From Ilex aquifolium (Eukaryota; Streptophyta; Magnoliopsida; Aquifoliales; Aquifoliaceae): DNA of 64,000 bases. Under the pieces are notes generated by a model. That model did no database searches and had not been told where the DNA came from. It was given only the letters and a program-made list of their open reading frames with translations. Made by a program: the position numbers and the translations under genes. Below, one piece after another: positions 32,529-44,421 of this stretch. The stretch lies in the NCBI GenBank assembly GCA_951799425.1, contig OX637406.1:25042390-25106389 (forward strand), in the 5' to 3' direction. The stretch's first letter is position 1; each line of letters opens with the position of its first letter.

Positions 32529-34131
32529 ATGTTCTACTTTATCATCTGTATGATGTCAGTTTGATTGGCTGTTCTCATTAGAATGGCCTCTACCCACTTT
32601 GTATAATAGTTAGTGGCCAAAATGATAAAAGAATGTTGCCTTATGGATGGGGGAAAGATCTTCCCTATTAAATCCATGGCCCAGGCTCTAAATTGGCCAT
32701 GGCATTATTACGGGCTACATTTTTATTGTCGGCATCCTATGGATAAGCCCATGGTGTTGGCATGCTTGAGAACACCTTGCTTATTCAATGTAGTCCTTCA
32801 AGATACTTGGCGAGTAATAGCCATATCTTCTAATTAGCCACTGCATCTTAATGTCGGCCTAATGCACGCCACATATACCTTCATGGCTTTCAGCCATTAC
32901 CAAAATGATATTTTCTTTGTCAATGCATTGTAACAATAAGTCATTATGCATTCCATTCTTATACAGTTCCCCATCCATGAGCATATAATTAGCGGCCTGT
33001 GTTCTGATGACTTGCTCTACATCCCCATTTGGATATCTTAGAAATTGCATAATGTCGAACTCCAACCTTCGTCTTCCACTTCCACTGATAACTCCTCAAA
33101 GTTCACCCCTCTGGTTTTATGGACGAAAAGACTCACCTTTGAACCCCAATTAGTTGTTTGTCCGTACTCAAGGAATCCTCAAACCCGATCCTAGTTGGGC
33201 CAAGTTGCTAACTCGGTCGTTCATCTCTCTTAGGACTGCTTGCAACGTCACATCATCAAAATTTTCCAAAACGACCTTGTAATGGAGTGAAATAGGCATA
33301 GCTCCCAGCTTTTGCGTTAAAAGCTGCACGCAATTTGGTTAATAACTAGTTGGGAGTCATCGGTCACCTCGATCGTCAATGCCCCCATTCCCAAAAAAAC
33401 CTCGAGCCAGATGATCAATGCCTTGTATTCAGCCTAGTTATTAGTGCATTTAAACTCTAGTTTAAATGAAAATTGGGTTTCGTAGCCCTAGGGTGATTTT
33501 ATGATCACCCTAGCCCCTACGGATTCGCACATCCGTGACCCATTGAACCTTAATTTCCATGGTGTTAATGACACCACAGTTAATCCTAGCAAACCAAGAG
33601 ATTCCCTTGTATCTTGTTCTATTTCCACACAAGGATGGTCTTCTAAGAAGTTGGCCAATGATTGGCCTTTCACCCCATGCTACGGCAAGTATTAGAGTGA
33701 AAATTCCATTAAGGCCAGAACCCACTTGCCGATTTTGGCCCCTGATAATCAGCTTGATTAGCATGTACCTAATCACATCAGTTTGCGTAAAAACATTCAC
33801 AACAACTGAAATCATATAAATTCTTAACTTTTGCGATGCAAAAGTACAATGTTAAACAAAGTTTCTCATCGGCTTATAACGTTGCTCGAAAAAATTCAAA
33901 ATTCTACTTAAATAATAAACGTCTTGTTCCTTGCCTGTATTATTATTTTGAGCTAGCAACACCTAATGGATTCATGTGCAACTGATAGTACAATAGTAAT
34001 GACCTACCCCTAATAGGTGGCATAAGAACTGGTGGACTCGCCAAATATTCCTTAATCTGGCGGAAAGCTTCCTGATGCAGCGTTTCCCATCTGAAACCTT
34101 ATACTCCCTTTAGTTTCAAGGGTAGCAAGAA
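32529..34131 (-). pseudogene. Tat integrase N-part, RNase H and RT end, copy 1
   Basis: Minus-strand coding remnant. From high to low coordinates: RT C-terminus (LHQEAFRQIKEYL near 34050, one in-frame stop), RNase H (WKLRFNGSRMCESVGA, 33488-33673, where Asp of the usual FDGS is Asn), a linker, then integrase zinc region (QAANYMLMDGELY, 32859-33065) and core. Many stops and shifts. Its RT end stops at AAGAA (34127-34131), where element B inserted; it resumes at 45171. Confidence 0.82.
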
Positions 34132-34992
34132 TGCTTGAATGAGTTCACCCTAATTGGTAAACACGAACCCGGATTGTGTATATGGCTTATATGAGTAGGT
34201 AAGTGTCACTCTCCCTTGGGTTTCATGCAAGAAATGGGAAAAATCGTGTGTGTGAAAAAAATGTGCATGTGTGTGCAAAAGTACTCCCCAAGCGAAGAGA
34301 GACTTGCAAATGTCATGTTTTACTTGGAATGGGTATTCCAAGGTCGTCTCCTCAGGGAAGGAATGTTGAATTGTAGTGAATGTGATTTTGTAAAAATAGA
34401 AAAGTGTAAAATCTTGTGAGTTTGTGTTTTGGTGAGTGAGGATTTTTGTTAAAATGCAAGAAAAACAAGGTTGGCTAATCCGAAGAGGTCATTCCAATGG
34501 GAATGCCAAATCAACTCAATTCATTCAACCAATGGTGTATAGGTGTTTGATTGATTCATAAGAAATGAGGGACTAATGTGAGATGTAGGCTCAAACATAC
34601 CCCGTGACAAGTCTACGGTGTATCAAGAGCTCACAACCACGTCCGGACTCAACCTAGTCAAACCAAACACTTTACACTACAAGGAAGAATGAGGGAGAGT
34701 TGATTTAGCATACCCAAGAGGAAGTTTCCCTTGGATTAGCCGACAAAAAGCTTAGGTACCCATATTCAAAGCAAAAGCATACATATTGTAAAGAAACATG
34801 GAGATGAACTAGAGATGAAGTAAAACCTTGAACTTGTATTGATGCAATAAAAAGTTAAACAACAAAAGAGAATTCATTTCATACCCAACAACAAAGATTT
34901 GGAAAGAAAACCCAAATGTAAACATAGAAATTCAAGAACATTAAACTAAAATTTATTAAACATGAAATACATGAGATTAAAGTGCAAGAAAT

Positions 34993-36359
34993 TGTAACGC
35001 CCCAAAACACACCCTGGACGGCATTACATTCTAAGACCATTCACAACATGAGAGCACTAATATAATTCCATCAATAAGAAAAATTTTCCATTCATCATCC
35101 ATAAAATTTACAATATCATCCCAAAAGAATAAGTCAAGCTATGGCATTTACATCTCAAAGGATCAAACGTAACTTAGCAGCGGAATAACAAAAGAAAACT
35201 AAACTTTACATGATTTCAAAATAAATTCTCAAGTCTATTACAAAGGAAGCTATGTCTCTATATGTCCACCTCGGGATCTAGATTTCCCTCGAATGGGGCC
35301 TCCCAATACCCCTGCTCGTCAACTCCGAGATTCTCCTCTAGCACCGTATCTGAAAAATGTTAGCGGTAGGGGGTGAGCACTAAGCTCCGTAGCAACATTC
35401 CTCCCAAACTCGAACAAGGTTTATAAAAACATATAAAATGGTCGGTCTCATTTTACAAATATCATATATAATCTTTGAAGTAAAACAGAGACATTTTAAA
35501 ATGGATCTCAAGTTTAAGTAGCAACAGTAATTTAAATGAACAGTAAAAGAAACCAAGATCCAATACATATCCATTTTCCGAAATATAAACCATTTTCCCA
35601 CAAGACCTTGTGGAATCCCATACTCCCACAAGTTCTTGTAGGAAACCATTTTCCACAATAATACAATAATCCATAACTTGAATATTCCACAACCATATGT
35701 ATGTGTATCTCAAACATGATGTAAGGCAAACCCCATGAATCAACACATTGAGTAATATCTAGCCCACACACACCCACACAAATCTTATCAAAGATATCCA
35801 TCCTTTAGGAAGGGCGTATGCCATACCCATGGCAGTGACGTATCCAACCCAGGTATTAGTATACTAACCGTCTTACACGGCACCCGCGAGCAATACCGGT
35901 TTAGTCTTACCAAAGCACTAACCCCACTACGAGTGGTAGGAGAAATGCCAACCCACACGGGGCAAGCAACACGTCTACCCACTCTACGATATCTCGTCAA
36001 AGGCCACCCATGGTCTTCCCACACTCATAAGAGATACAATACCAAACCCCATTTCACAATTTACAAGGATATCTTAAAATCCCCAATTTAAGCATGTGAC
36101 ATTTTCAATAACCAACCAAGAAAATGCAAGAGATCACAACAATATCATTTTATTACTCAACACAAAACACTATGATTTTGAAATCAAGAATAAAGGAAGA
36201 GTTCAAGAGGAAAACCCATCACTCTTGAAAACTAGGGTTTTTCAAACAAAAGAGAGATTTCATGGGTATACAACCCTAACTTTGTGTAAAACATGTTAAC
36301 AATTGCAAGCAATCCAAGAAACAATGAATCCATAGCAAATACATATGATTAGGAGTCAA

Positions 36360-36402
<43 letters not shown>

Positions 36403-37314
36403 ACCCTAACATCTATGAACAAGAATGGAAGAAAACCCCTACCTTAAGCTCTTGAAGAAACCTAGGGTTTGAGTCTTGAATCACTTGTGAACCCTTTGTC
36501 TTTCCTTGTTTTTCACCTTTGATCTTGTGTTTTTCTCTTCCCCTCTTTCTCTCTAATGTTTTCTAGGGTTTTAAGGTGTGTAATGAAGGCTAAGGGGATG
36601 GCAAGAAGTATTTATAGTGGGGGAAAAACCGGCTGTTCGCGAACTAAAATTGTCTGATTTTTACAGTGACTACCAGTAGTTAAACTATGACTACCGGTAG
36701 TTCGACTATTCTGGGCACTCGACTACCTGTTGACTACCGGTAGTCCGAGTACACTGGGCACTTGACTACCTGTTGACTACCGGTAGCTCGGGCACACTGG
36801 ACCATTGACTACCGGTAGTCACTGCCCAGATTTTCTGCTTCAACGTCAAGTGCAGTTTTGACCCATTTAGAGGTCGAATTGGAGAATTTTCATGAGAGAC
36901 ACGTTTGTAGCCCTAGATGTCTAATATCTTCTTTCCAAATTTCAGATCAATTGGAGTTAGGAATAAAAAGTTATGATCGAAATAGTAGACAATATCCAAA
37001 ATCCTTTATACCCAAATTTTCTCTAAAATGTGTTTTAACTCCAAAATACTTCCTAACTTCTAATACACCCCATATCACCTCTCCCAAGGTTTTTCGACCT
37101 TCCGGACTCAATGGAAACCTTATTTTGACCTAAATCCATTTAGAAACTTACTTAATCCCTCTTCTCAAGCTTACACACCTTCAAAACTTCAACTTCCAAC
37201 TTACTTAATCTCTAGTTTTTTTATTCCTACCATCACTACACATATCCACATTTTTACAACTATTATTTAATATATATCTATATACATATATAAATGAAAA
37301 TGCGGGGTGTTATA
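34993..37314 (-). mobile_element. Solo LTR-A3
   Basis: 2322 bp, TGTAACGCC to GTGTTATA (end mutated from GTTACA). Flanks GAAAT (34988-34992) and AAAAT (37315-37319) are a duplication with one change; the other LTR of element B gives the empty site GCAAGAAATAAAG. It has the module in reverse (36855-36985) and an (AT)n run at 36363-36399. Older than A1 and A2 by its divergence. No gene. Confidence 0.92.
36663..36830. repeat. Palindrome cluster (TGACTACCGGTAGTCA type) in LTR-A3
   Basis: Four to five TACCGGTA cores, the last a perfect 16-bp TGACTACCGGTAGTCA (about 36813-36828), separated by TGGGCAC linkers. The palindrome differs from those of A1 and A2 although the flanking LTR sequence is homologous. 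Confidence 0.92.
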
Positions 37315-37740
37315 AAAATAAAGATTACAAGTGAAATACAACTTACTACAAGTGAATTGGGTGAGAAAATGCAAAAATCAAACTTTCTCTCGCTAAACTA
37401 TGTCTTCTTCCTTGGGAGTTTCTCTCTCTAAAACTATCTAAAGTTGAATAATGGTGTAGAATTATCTCTTTTTCGTCCATCATCCCCCCTAGGGTCTGTG
37501 TGAGGTGACATCCAAGCATGGGGAAGGGGTTCGACACTTACACAAGCAAGAAGCCATGCTTGCAACCCCACCATGCCCCCTCTTTCTCCATTCCTCTTCC
37601 ATGCTCTTTCTTCCAAAGTCAGATTTTAGGTGTGGGGAAACATGTTTGTATGTAGAATGTGTTAGGGTATTTGTGGGAGAAGCAGAGGTGAACCCACAGA
37701 GCAGTTGGAGAAGAGATTGCAGCTTTCTGGCGTTTCTAGG

Positions 37741-37850
37741 TAAAACCTACTGGTAGGTCGATGACAAAATCTACCGGTAGGTTTTTGTCCAGTAGGCAAA
37801 ACCTACCGGTAGGTTTTGGTTTCCTTCTACCGATAGGTCGCAAGGGGGGT
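37741..37850. repeat. Palindrome cluster in element B 3' LTR
   Basis: Four CCTACCGGTAGG-type units; the third is a perfect 20-bp palindrome at 37797-37816 (AAAACCTACCGGTAGGTTTT). The matching cluster in the 5' LTR is at 44604-44670. Confidence 0.93.
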
Positions 37851-38336
37851 GCTAGCTCAAGACCAGCTTTCGTAAATTTGTCATAACTTTTGATCCCATC
37901 GTCCGATTGAGCTGAAATTTTGACACAAGAAAGAGGACATCCAGATCTACAATGTTCATGTTTTGAAAATTTTCAGAGTTAAAGTGGATCATGGTCAAAA
38001 ATGGGGAAAACTGAGGTACTGCTACCAAATAGTGCAGGTGTCGGTACCAAAATTCCAATAGGCCTAGATACCGGTACCTATGATTCCAAGTACCACTACC
38101 TCCTTGATTTATTTCACTTTAAAGGCTCCTAATCGTCATGTAATGTGTCAATCTCTTCACCACTCATCCACACTTAGTTGCAAGATTCCGAAAGCCATCA
38201 TTTACCCTATGATTACCTGCAACTTCAAAATTTTAACATTATTCATAAATTTGAGTAACTCTAAGTAATTAAATGCAAAGTTGAATTAAAATGCATGTAA
38301 TGAGGCCGTTAAATATGCAATACTACACACTCATCA

Positions 38337-38372
38337 CACCCCCTAACTTAAGATTTGCTAGTCCCTAGCAAA
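38337..38372 (-). other. Polypurine tract and adjoining stem-loop of element B
   Basis: Reverse complement ends TTAAGTTAGGGGGTG directly before the LTR start TGATGAG. Just upstream is a perfect stem TTTGCTAG / CTAGCAAA with a 3-base loop (38354-38372). Confidence 0.85.
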
Positions 38373-40361
38373 CTAAATGTAAAAATTAATCAAACAAAAA
38401 TAAACCTATACTAATTCAACTATTGCATTTAGCATATGCCTTTAAACCCCTAGGTGATCCCTAGTGGATGAGTTTTGTCTCGTGAAGGTTTCCAGTGAAG
38501 GTACCTACAAAATTCTTTTCTTCGTATCCAAAATTTGAAACATATGCCCTTATCCTAACTAGCATTGGGATGTCAAAAATAGCTTTGTCCAATGCACCCA
38601 AATTAATCACATCATAGCCTTAAATGCTATTCTAGAGTATCCACCTACACATTTCCTTTAAAAACTCATGTGTGTGAAATGAATATGTAATTTAAGCATT
38701 TACTAAATGAAATCCACATTCACTTAGCAATCCAAATTCAGCTTTGATGCAAAACTCACCAAGGGTTTCTCCCAAAAAATGAATAACTCAATGATTATCC
38801 GAGCATGCTTTCCATGTGTATATGTGAGATAGAATCTTGTGCACAAACCGAAATATACTCACATATAATCCAAAAAATGACGTACATGCATAACAATTGA
38901 AACGACATTGGCATAATCTAATAAATGGAACGTTAGGGCACTAGATAGCAAAATCAACTTTTTTTTCATTTGAAGTATGCTCTCACCATGCTTTCTCCAG
39001 ATCATTTAGAGCTTTCAAGGGTTGTAATGAGGCCTTGGGGTGATACTTGGGCTGAGTGAAATGAAGGGTAGAGGGAGACAAAAAGGGTTATTCCGAGGGC
39101 ATGACTTTTATTATCAAAAATCTCTTTTTTGTGGAATTTTCAACTTTACACCTTCACGTCAACTTTTTGTCTCTTTTTTTTTTCAAAATTTTCTTTTCTT
39201 TTCTTTTTGTTTTTTTCTTATCTTGTTCAATCCCCATTTTTCTCTTTTTTCTTGGCTTTCTCTCTTCTTTTCCTTTCAATGCAATTCATCCCTTTTTTGG
39301 GTTTCCTCACCACATTTACTATCCTTTATGATCAATCACAGTAGTCTCGGAACAACCAAGGTGTGCTAATTTTAATCATTTTGCACTGGCTTGGTCAATC
39401 ATGTGGCATGGAAACAAATTTTCAATTAAAGCTTAATCACGACACTAGGGATAAATTCTTCACAAGAAAAAGGCTATGGCTCAACGTAATTCAAAGATGG
39501 CCTAAGATCATCTCTAGATAAGCATGGGGAGGCATGTTGACATTTTAAGACAAAGTCAATCAACTATCCACCTACACTCTAACCAAAGTAAGCATAATGA
39601 CATTATTGAACATGTTTGAATTTGAAAAATTATTCCTTTGAGTAAATGTAAGTTCCCTCCAACAAGGATTGGCACTAAAGCTCACATGGGTACTTACTTC
39701 ATCTCCACTATGTATGTCGAGCTCTAAAATGTGGATCCAATCAGTAAATTGCCAAAATAACACATTCAAGGTGCACTATGGTTGAGTTCGAAAGAAAAGA
39801 CATATGTGATACTCAGGCATAGGATAAACTTATATTGTGCACTCATATGTTCAAAGTTCAAAATGAAGATCAAGTAATCACAACTCCCATAACAATTAGG
39901 ATAAGGGAATATAGTTCAATATTAGATATTTTGCACAAAAAATGTCCAAAATTTTCAAAATTTTCACATTTCCAACTATTCTGTACAAAAACTGGTGGAA
40001 CATGTAAATGGTGCACGTCACCCCCCAACTTGAACCATGCATTGTCCTCAATGCACAAGGAATCATGCAATGAGAAAAATGAAAGTAAAATGGGAAATAA
40101 GATACTCACCCCCCCTTTTTTAGTACACACATTAAAGGGAAAATGAAACACAAAAAAGCTTGTTTACACCCCCAACTTAGACTCGAACATGATATTGAAT
40201 AAGATTTGTTATGATGATGCTCAAAATGAATTGAGTCCAAATTAGGAAGAGGTAAACAACTTCATGCTAAAATCTACACTACAACATCATGAAAATAAAA
40301 ATATAACAATAAAAGAAATCTAACTACTATGTACAAAAAAATAAAATAAAAAGGACTCATG

Positions 40362-41057
40362 TCAATCCTGCTTCAATTCGGATATGAGCTTCTGCCCATT
40401 GATTTTTTTGAATTTAAATTTTTTTTGGTGTATAAATGTCTTTCCTAACCAATCTATCCAACAATACAAAAGATAATAATTAAAAATTCTCAACAAAATA
40501 GAGGTGCATACAAGTTTATGCAATTCTAACAATGAAGTATATAATTTCTCTTTATAAATTTCTACACTTAACTCCATTTTAATGCCCTTCCCATGTTGAA
40601 AATTGTGAACCTCAACACCACTCTCTGATGGCAAATTGACCTTGGGCTTATTAGCCTCATGTGAGATAATAACTTCATTAAATTTTTCACAATCAAGAGT
40701 GGTGGGAGATTCAACATCAATTTGTATTCCATAGAAATGATCATCCTCAATACAATGACTATGCTGAAGATGTTATTCTTCACAATTAGTAATTATGACA
40801 TTAGTCAATACAATAAGGTCATCTCTAATTTCAGAAAATTGTTGGGCTACTTGGGCATTGACTTCCATTTGGTATAGCATAAACTCGCAATGAGTATTTT
40901 TCAATTCTTGTTCAGTTGAGTCCTCATATGTTGGATAGTGGCAAAATTCATTTGGTGGTGTGAGATCGGATGAAAAATTATAAGATTTGTTATGCCAACA
41001 ATAACTCAGATAACTCGTTGCAACATAATGGTCGGGGTAAAAATTTTTGGGGGCCAA
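40362..41057 (-). pseudogene. Cryptic ~230-codon reading frame in element B
   Basis: Minus strand, ATG at 41055-41057 (MAPKNFYPDHYV), open to a single TAA at 40773-40775, then continuing in the same frame to 40362 (ending NGQKLISELKQD). The N-terminus is rich in Tyr, His and Asn; the middle (YQMEVNAQVAQQFSEIRDDL) looks helical; the end has an aromatic and basic cluster (CWIDWLGKTFIHQKKF). No catalytic motif. It follows the primer site by about 280 bp, the normal place of gag. Short ORFs of this kind occur in some Athila-like derivatives; function unknown. Confidence 0.5.
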
Positions 41058-41258
41058 TATTGAAATTGATCCTTCACATGCAAAGTTTTGAACCGTATAA
41101 TTTAATGGGCACTCACTAGTGTTGTGCTTATACTCATCACAAACTCACACACATTTTTAAAATTTGGGGCATTTAACACATTTTCATAAAAATTAGGAAA
41201 CATTACATAAAAAACACAAAATATAACAACTATTTACAATCGAGATGACATACCTTGG

Positions 41259-41290
41259 CCCGTGATGAAAATCACGGGACTTACCTATGC
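41259..41290 (-). promoter_or_regulatory. Leader hairpin with adjacent splice-donor sequence in element B
   Basis: A perfect 8-bp stem CCCGTGAT / ATCACGGG with a 4-base loop (41259-41278). On the transcribed minus strand it is immediately preceded by ATAGGTAAGT (41279-41288), a consensus 5' splice site. It lies about 50-65 bases after the primer site, where packaging or dimerisation hairpins are found in retroelements. Role inferred, not shown. Confidence 0.5.
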
Positions 41291-41328
41291 CGTCCTAAAT
41301 CACCTTCGAAAACAAGATGCTTAGCCTT

Positions 41329-41349
41329 CCCCGACAATGGTACAAAAAA
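41329..41349 (-). other. Degenerate primer binding site of element B (tRNA-Asp type)
   Basis: Reverse complement reads TTTTTTGTACCATTGTCGGGG, directly after LTR end CAAGCA. Compared with TGGCGCCGTTGTCGGGG the first half has three to four changes. Confidence 0.7.
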
Positions 41350-42006
41350 TGCTTGAATGAGTTCACCCTAATCTGCAAACACAAACCCGGATTGTGTATG
41401 TGGCTTATATGAGTAGGTGACTGTCACTCTCCATCGGGTTTCATGTAAGAAATGGGAACAAAACGTGCGTGTGAACAAAAAGTGCGTGTGTGTGTGCGAA
41501 AGTGCTCCCTAAGCGAAGAGAGACTTGCAAATGTCGTGTTTTACTTGGAATGGGTATTCCAAGGTCATCTCCATAGGGAATGAAGGTTGAATTGTACTGA
41601 AGGTGATTTTGTAAAAATAGAAAAGTGTAAAATCTTGTGAGTTTGTGTTTTGGTGAGTGAGGATTTTTGATAAAATGCAAGAAAAACAAGGTTAGCTAAT
41701 CCGAAGAGGTCATTCCAATGGGAATGCCAAATCAACTCAATTCATTCAACCAAAAGGAGCCTAGGTGTTTGATTGATTTGTAGGAAGTGAGTGACTAATG
41801 TGAGATGGAGGCTCAAGCATACCCCGTGACAAGTCTACGGTGTATCAAGAGCTCACAACCACGTCCGCACTCAACCTAGTCAAACCAAACACTTTACACT
41901 ACAAGGAAGAATGGGGGAGAGTTGATTTAGCATACCCAAGAGGAAGTTCCCCCTGGATTAGCCAACAAAAAGCTTAGCTACCCATATTCAAAGCAAAAGC
42001 ATACAT

Positions 42007-42286
42007 TTTTTTTTTCAACTGGTTAATATATTTTTTTTATTGATTTCAAATAAAATCTAGTTACCTGGAATAATGATATAAATAAAAGAAAGCAAAATAT
42101 GCATGCTTAGTACAATAAAATTGTCCTAAGCTTGCTGCCTTCTTAACTAACTGGTGTAGGAACTCAGCTAGCTATAATTGTCAGAGCAATCCAGCTGAAT
42201 TGCAGACCTTTGAAGCAAATGAATCAAATTCCACGAAACCATTCCAGCTGCAATTCTAGATGAATAGTAACATGAACAGTGAGATC
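42007..42286 (-). mobile_element. Short poly(A) retroposon
   Basis: 280 bp with a T-run at its left edge (poly(A) on the minus strand). Flanking 12-bp direct repeats AAAAGCATACAT (41995-42006) and AAAACCATACAT (42287-42298), one mismatch. The other LTR of element B has the uninterrupted site (34785-34805). It looks like a 5'-truncated LINE or a short retroposed transcript; family not recognised. Confidence 0.85.
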
Positions 42287-42758
42287 AAAACCATACATAT
42301 TGTAAAGAAACATGAAGATGAACTAGAGATGAAGTAAAAACTTGAACTTGTATTGATGCAATAAAAAGTCAAACTACAAAAGAGAATTCATTTCATACCC
42401 AACAACAAAGATTTGAAAAGAAAACCCAAATGGAAACATATAAATTCAAGAACATGAAACTAAACTTGATTACACTTGAAATACATGAGATTAAAGTGCA
42501 AGAAATAAAGATTATAAGTGAAATACAACTTATTACAAGTGAAATGGGTGAGAAAATGCAAAAATCAAACTTTCTCTCTCTAAAACTATGTCTGCTTCCT
42601 TAGGAGTTTCTCTCTCTAAAACTATCTAAAGCTGAATAATGGTGTAGAATTATCTGTTTTTCATCCATCATCCCCCCTAGGGTCTGTGTGAGCTGACATC
42701 CAAGCATGGGGAAAGGATTGGACACTTACACAAGCAAGAAGAAGCCATGCCTGCAACC

Positions 42759-44421
42759 TGCTTGATGTTTTTCCTTGTTATCCCTAACCTCTAAATATCC
42801 TCCCTCAAAAATGTATTGCATATGGATGGAGGGGAATGTCACACTCCCTTTGAGTAGTGTCAAAAGAAAGGGCAAGGAGAAGGGAAAATGGGATGGTGGA
42901 AATGTGTTATATGCATGAACAAAAAATGCTCCCCAAGCGCAAGGAGACTTTTGTGGGTCGTGTTTTACTTGGAGGTACTCCAAGGTTGTTTCCACGGGGA
43001 AGGATGTAAACCAAAGGGAAAGTGATTTTTGGGTGAAAGAAAATGTAAAATTCTTTGTTGTTGAAAGTTGTTTGGTGAAGTGTGTTTTGGTGAAAATGAA
43101 ATGAGAAACAAAAGTTGGCAAACCCAAGAGGTCACTCCAATAGGAATGCCATCTCAACTCGAATCCCTCCTCCAATAGCGCATGAATGAACGATTGATTC
43201 GTGGGAAGCTAGGGATAAGAATGGTGAGTATCTAAGCATAAACCGTGGCTAGGCCTACGGAATATCAAAGACTCACCAGTTTATCCACCCTCAACCCAGT
43301 CAAACCGAACCATTGAACTCTGAAAGAAGGGAGGAGAATGAGTTGAAATGGCATACCCAAGTGGAGGTTCCCCTTGGTTTTGCCAACTAAAGGATTTTAG
43401 CTACTCATGCTTGGGATGAAATTAGCAATGAAATGAGAATGCATTGCAAGGGAATGAAGTTCTTGAGTAACTAAATGCACACAAACATAAGCTATAAGTG
43501 AAAACAATGAATACCCATTTTAAAAGTAAGAAAAAGAAGAGTTTTGATGCATTGATGGTAAAAACTTTAAAAGAGAATTAAATTTGCAATGAGCTTGTAG
43601 GAACTAGCATTAATAGCATTAAATGAAGCTCTAAAGATTCTTACAGGAGATTACAAGACAATGTATTGAAGAAAATGTGAAAATCTCAATTTTATCTCTC
43701 TAGAATACTATTCATCATCTTCTACCTAGACTATCTCTCCCTATATCTGTATCTCTCTCTGTAACTAATGCTAAATGCCCAATGCTGGAGTCCTCGTTCC
43801 CCCCAACATGTCCCTAGTCTCTACTGGTAGCTCCCTGATGTGATCTCCATCCTTAGGGGTCAAGAGGGATAGGCTGGACAGGGTAGTGCAGAGCTAGCCT
43901 GCACACACAGCTCCCTTATTCCTCTCTCTCTTCATTTATCATTCCAGCTTTCAAAGTCAAAATGGGGGTGGTAGAACGTGCTGGAGGAGTCAAAGACAAG
44001 TGTAAGAGTGATTGGTGGGTCCCTAAAAAATGGCAGGCTTGAGTTGTAGAGTTTGGGGCAGGAATAGCAGACCGTACCGGTACCGCGTACCGGTACCCCG
44101 AACTCTAGAGGCTGTACTGTACCGGTACGCTATGTTCCAGTGGCCAAACCGTACCGGTACTGTGTACCGGTACGCTTCTGCTGCTTTGTCTGATTTTTGT
44201 GATTTCTTCACTCCTGAGCCACTCTTTAGCCACTCTTTCATCCTCATTCACCTCAACTCATTTGGGAAGGCTTTAAGAAGCCCCATTTAGTGCTCTTTTT
44301 CTGCAAACACCAAAAATCATCGTTAAGCACAATAATAATACAACTCCAATCAATTAACCCCCAGAAGCAATTGAAAATAGGATGATTAGCACCTAAAATA
44401 TGCAAAGTTTTGTGCTAATCA
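42759..44421 (-). mobile_element. Solo LTR-C
   Basis: 1663 bp, TGCTTG to GCTAATCA (reverse of TGATTAGC...CAAGCA), flanked by CAACC (42754-42758 and 44422-44426). It resembles LTR-B in its 3' part (CCACGGGGAAGG, TTTTACTTGGA) but not in its 5' half. Palindromes at 44070-44176. No gene. Confidence 0.95.
44070..44176. repeat. Palindrome cluster (GTACCGGTAC type) in LTR-C
   Basis: Five TACCGGTA cores with linkers CGAACTCTAGAGGCTGTACT and TTCCAGTGGCCAAAC. The linkers match those of chromovirus A2 (CGAACTCCAGTAGCCAAAC), although C is an Athila-like family. Confidence 0.93.

Larger units (their letters stand above)
34132..38336 (-). repeat. 3' LTR of element B, interrupted by solo LTR-A3
   Basis: Reverse LTR: TGCTTG at 34132 to CTCATCA at 38336. 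LTR-B parts are 34132-34992 and 37320-38336. Palindromes 37740-37850 and 38030-38090 flank the shared module (37868-38000). Confidence 0.9.
38373..41349 (-). mobile_element. Internal domain of element B
   Basis: About 3 kb, AT-rich, no gag, protease, RT or integrase similarity seen in any frame. It contains one interrupted reading frame near the 5' end (40362-41057). The part 38373-40150, including T-rich tracts at 39120-39340, shows nothing further. The short open frames in the T-rich tract are low-complexity Phe/Leu/Ser runs and are not called. Confidence 0.8.

Noticed and set aside
39101..39344. Phe/Leu/Ser-rich frames suggesting a membrane protein
   Set aside because: Low-complexity translation of T- and C-rich tracts in the non-coding internal domain of element B; no homology seen.
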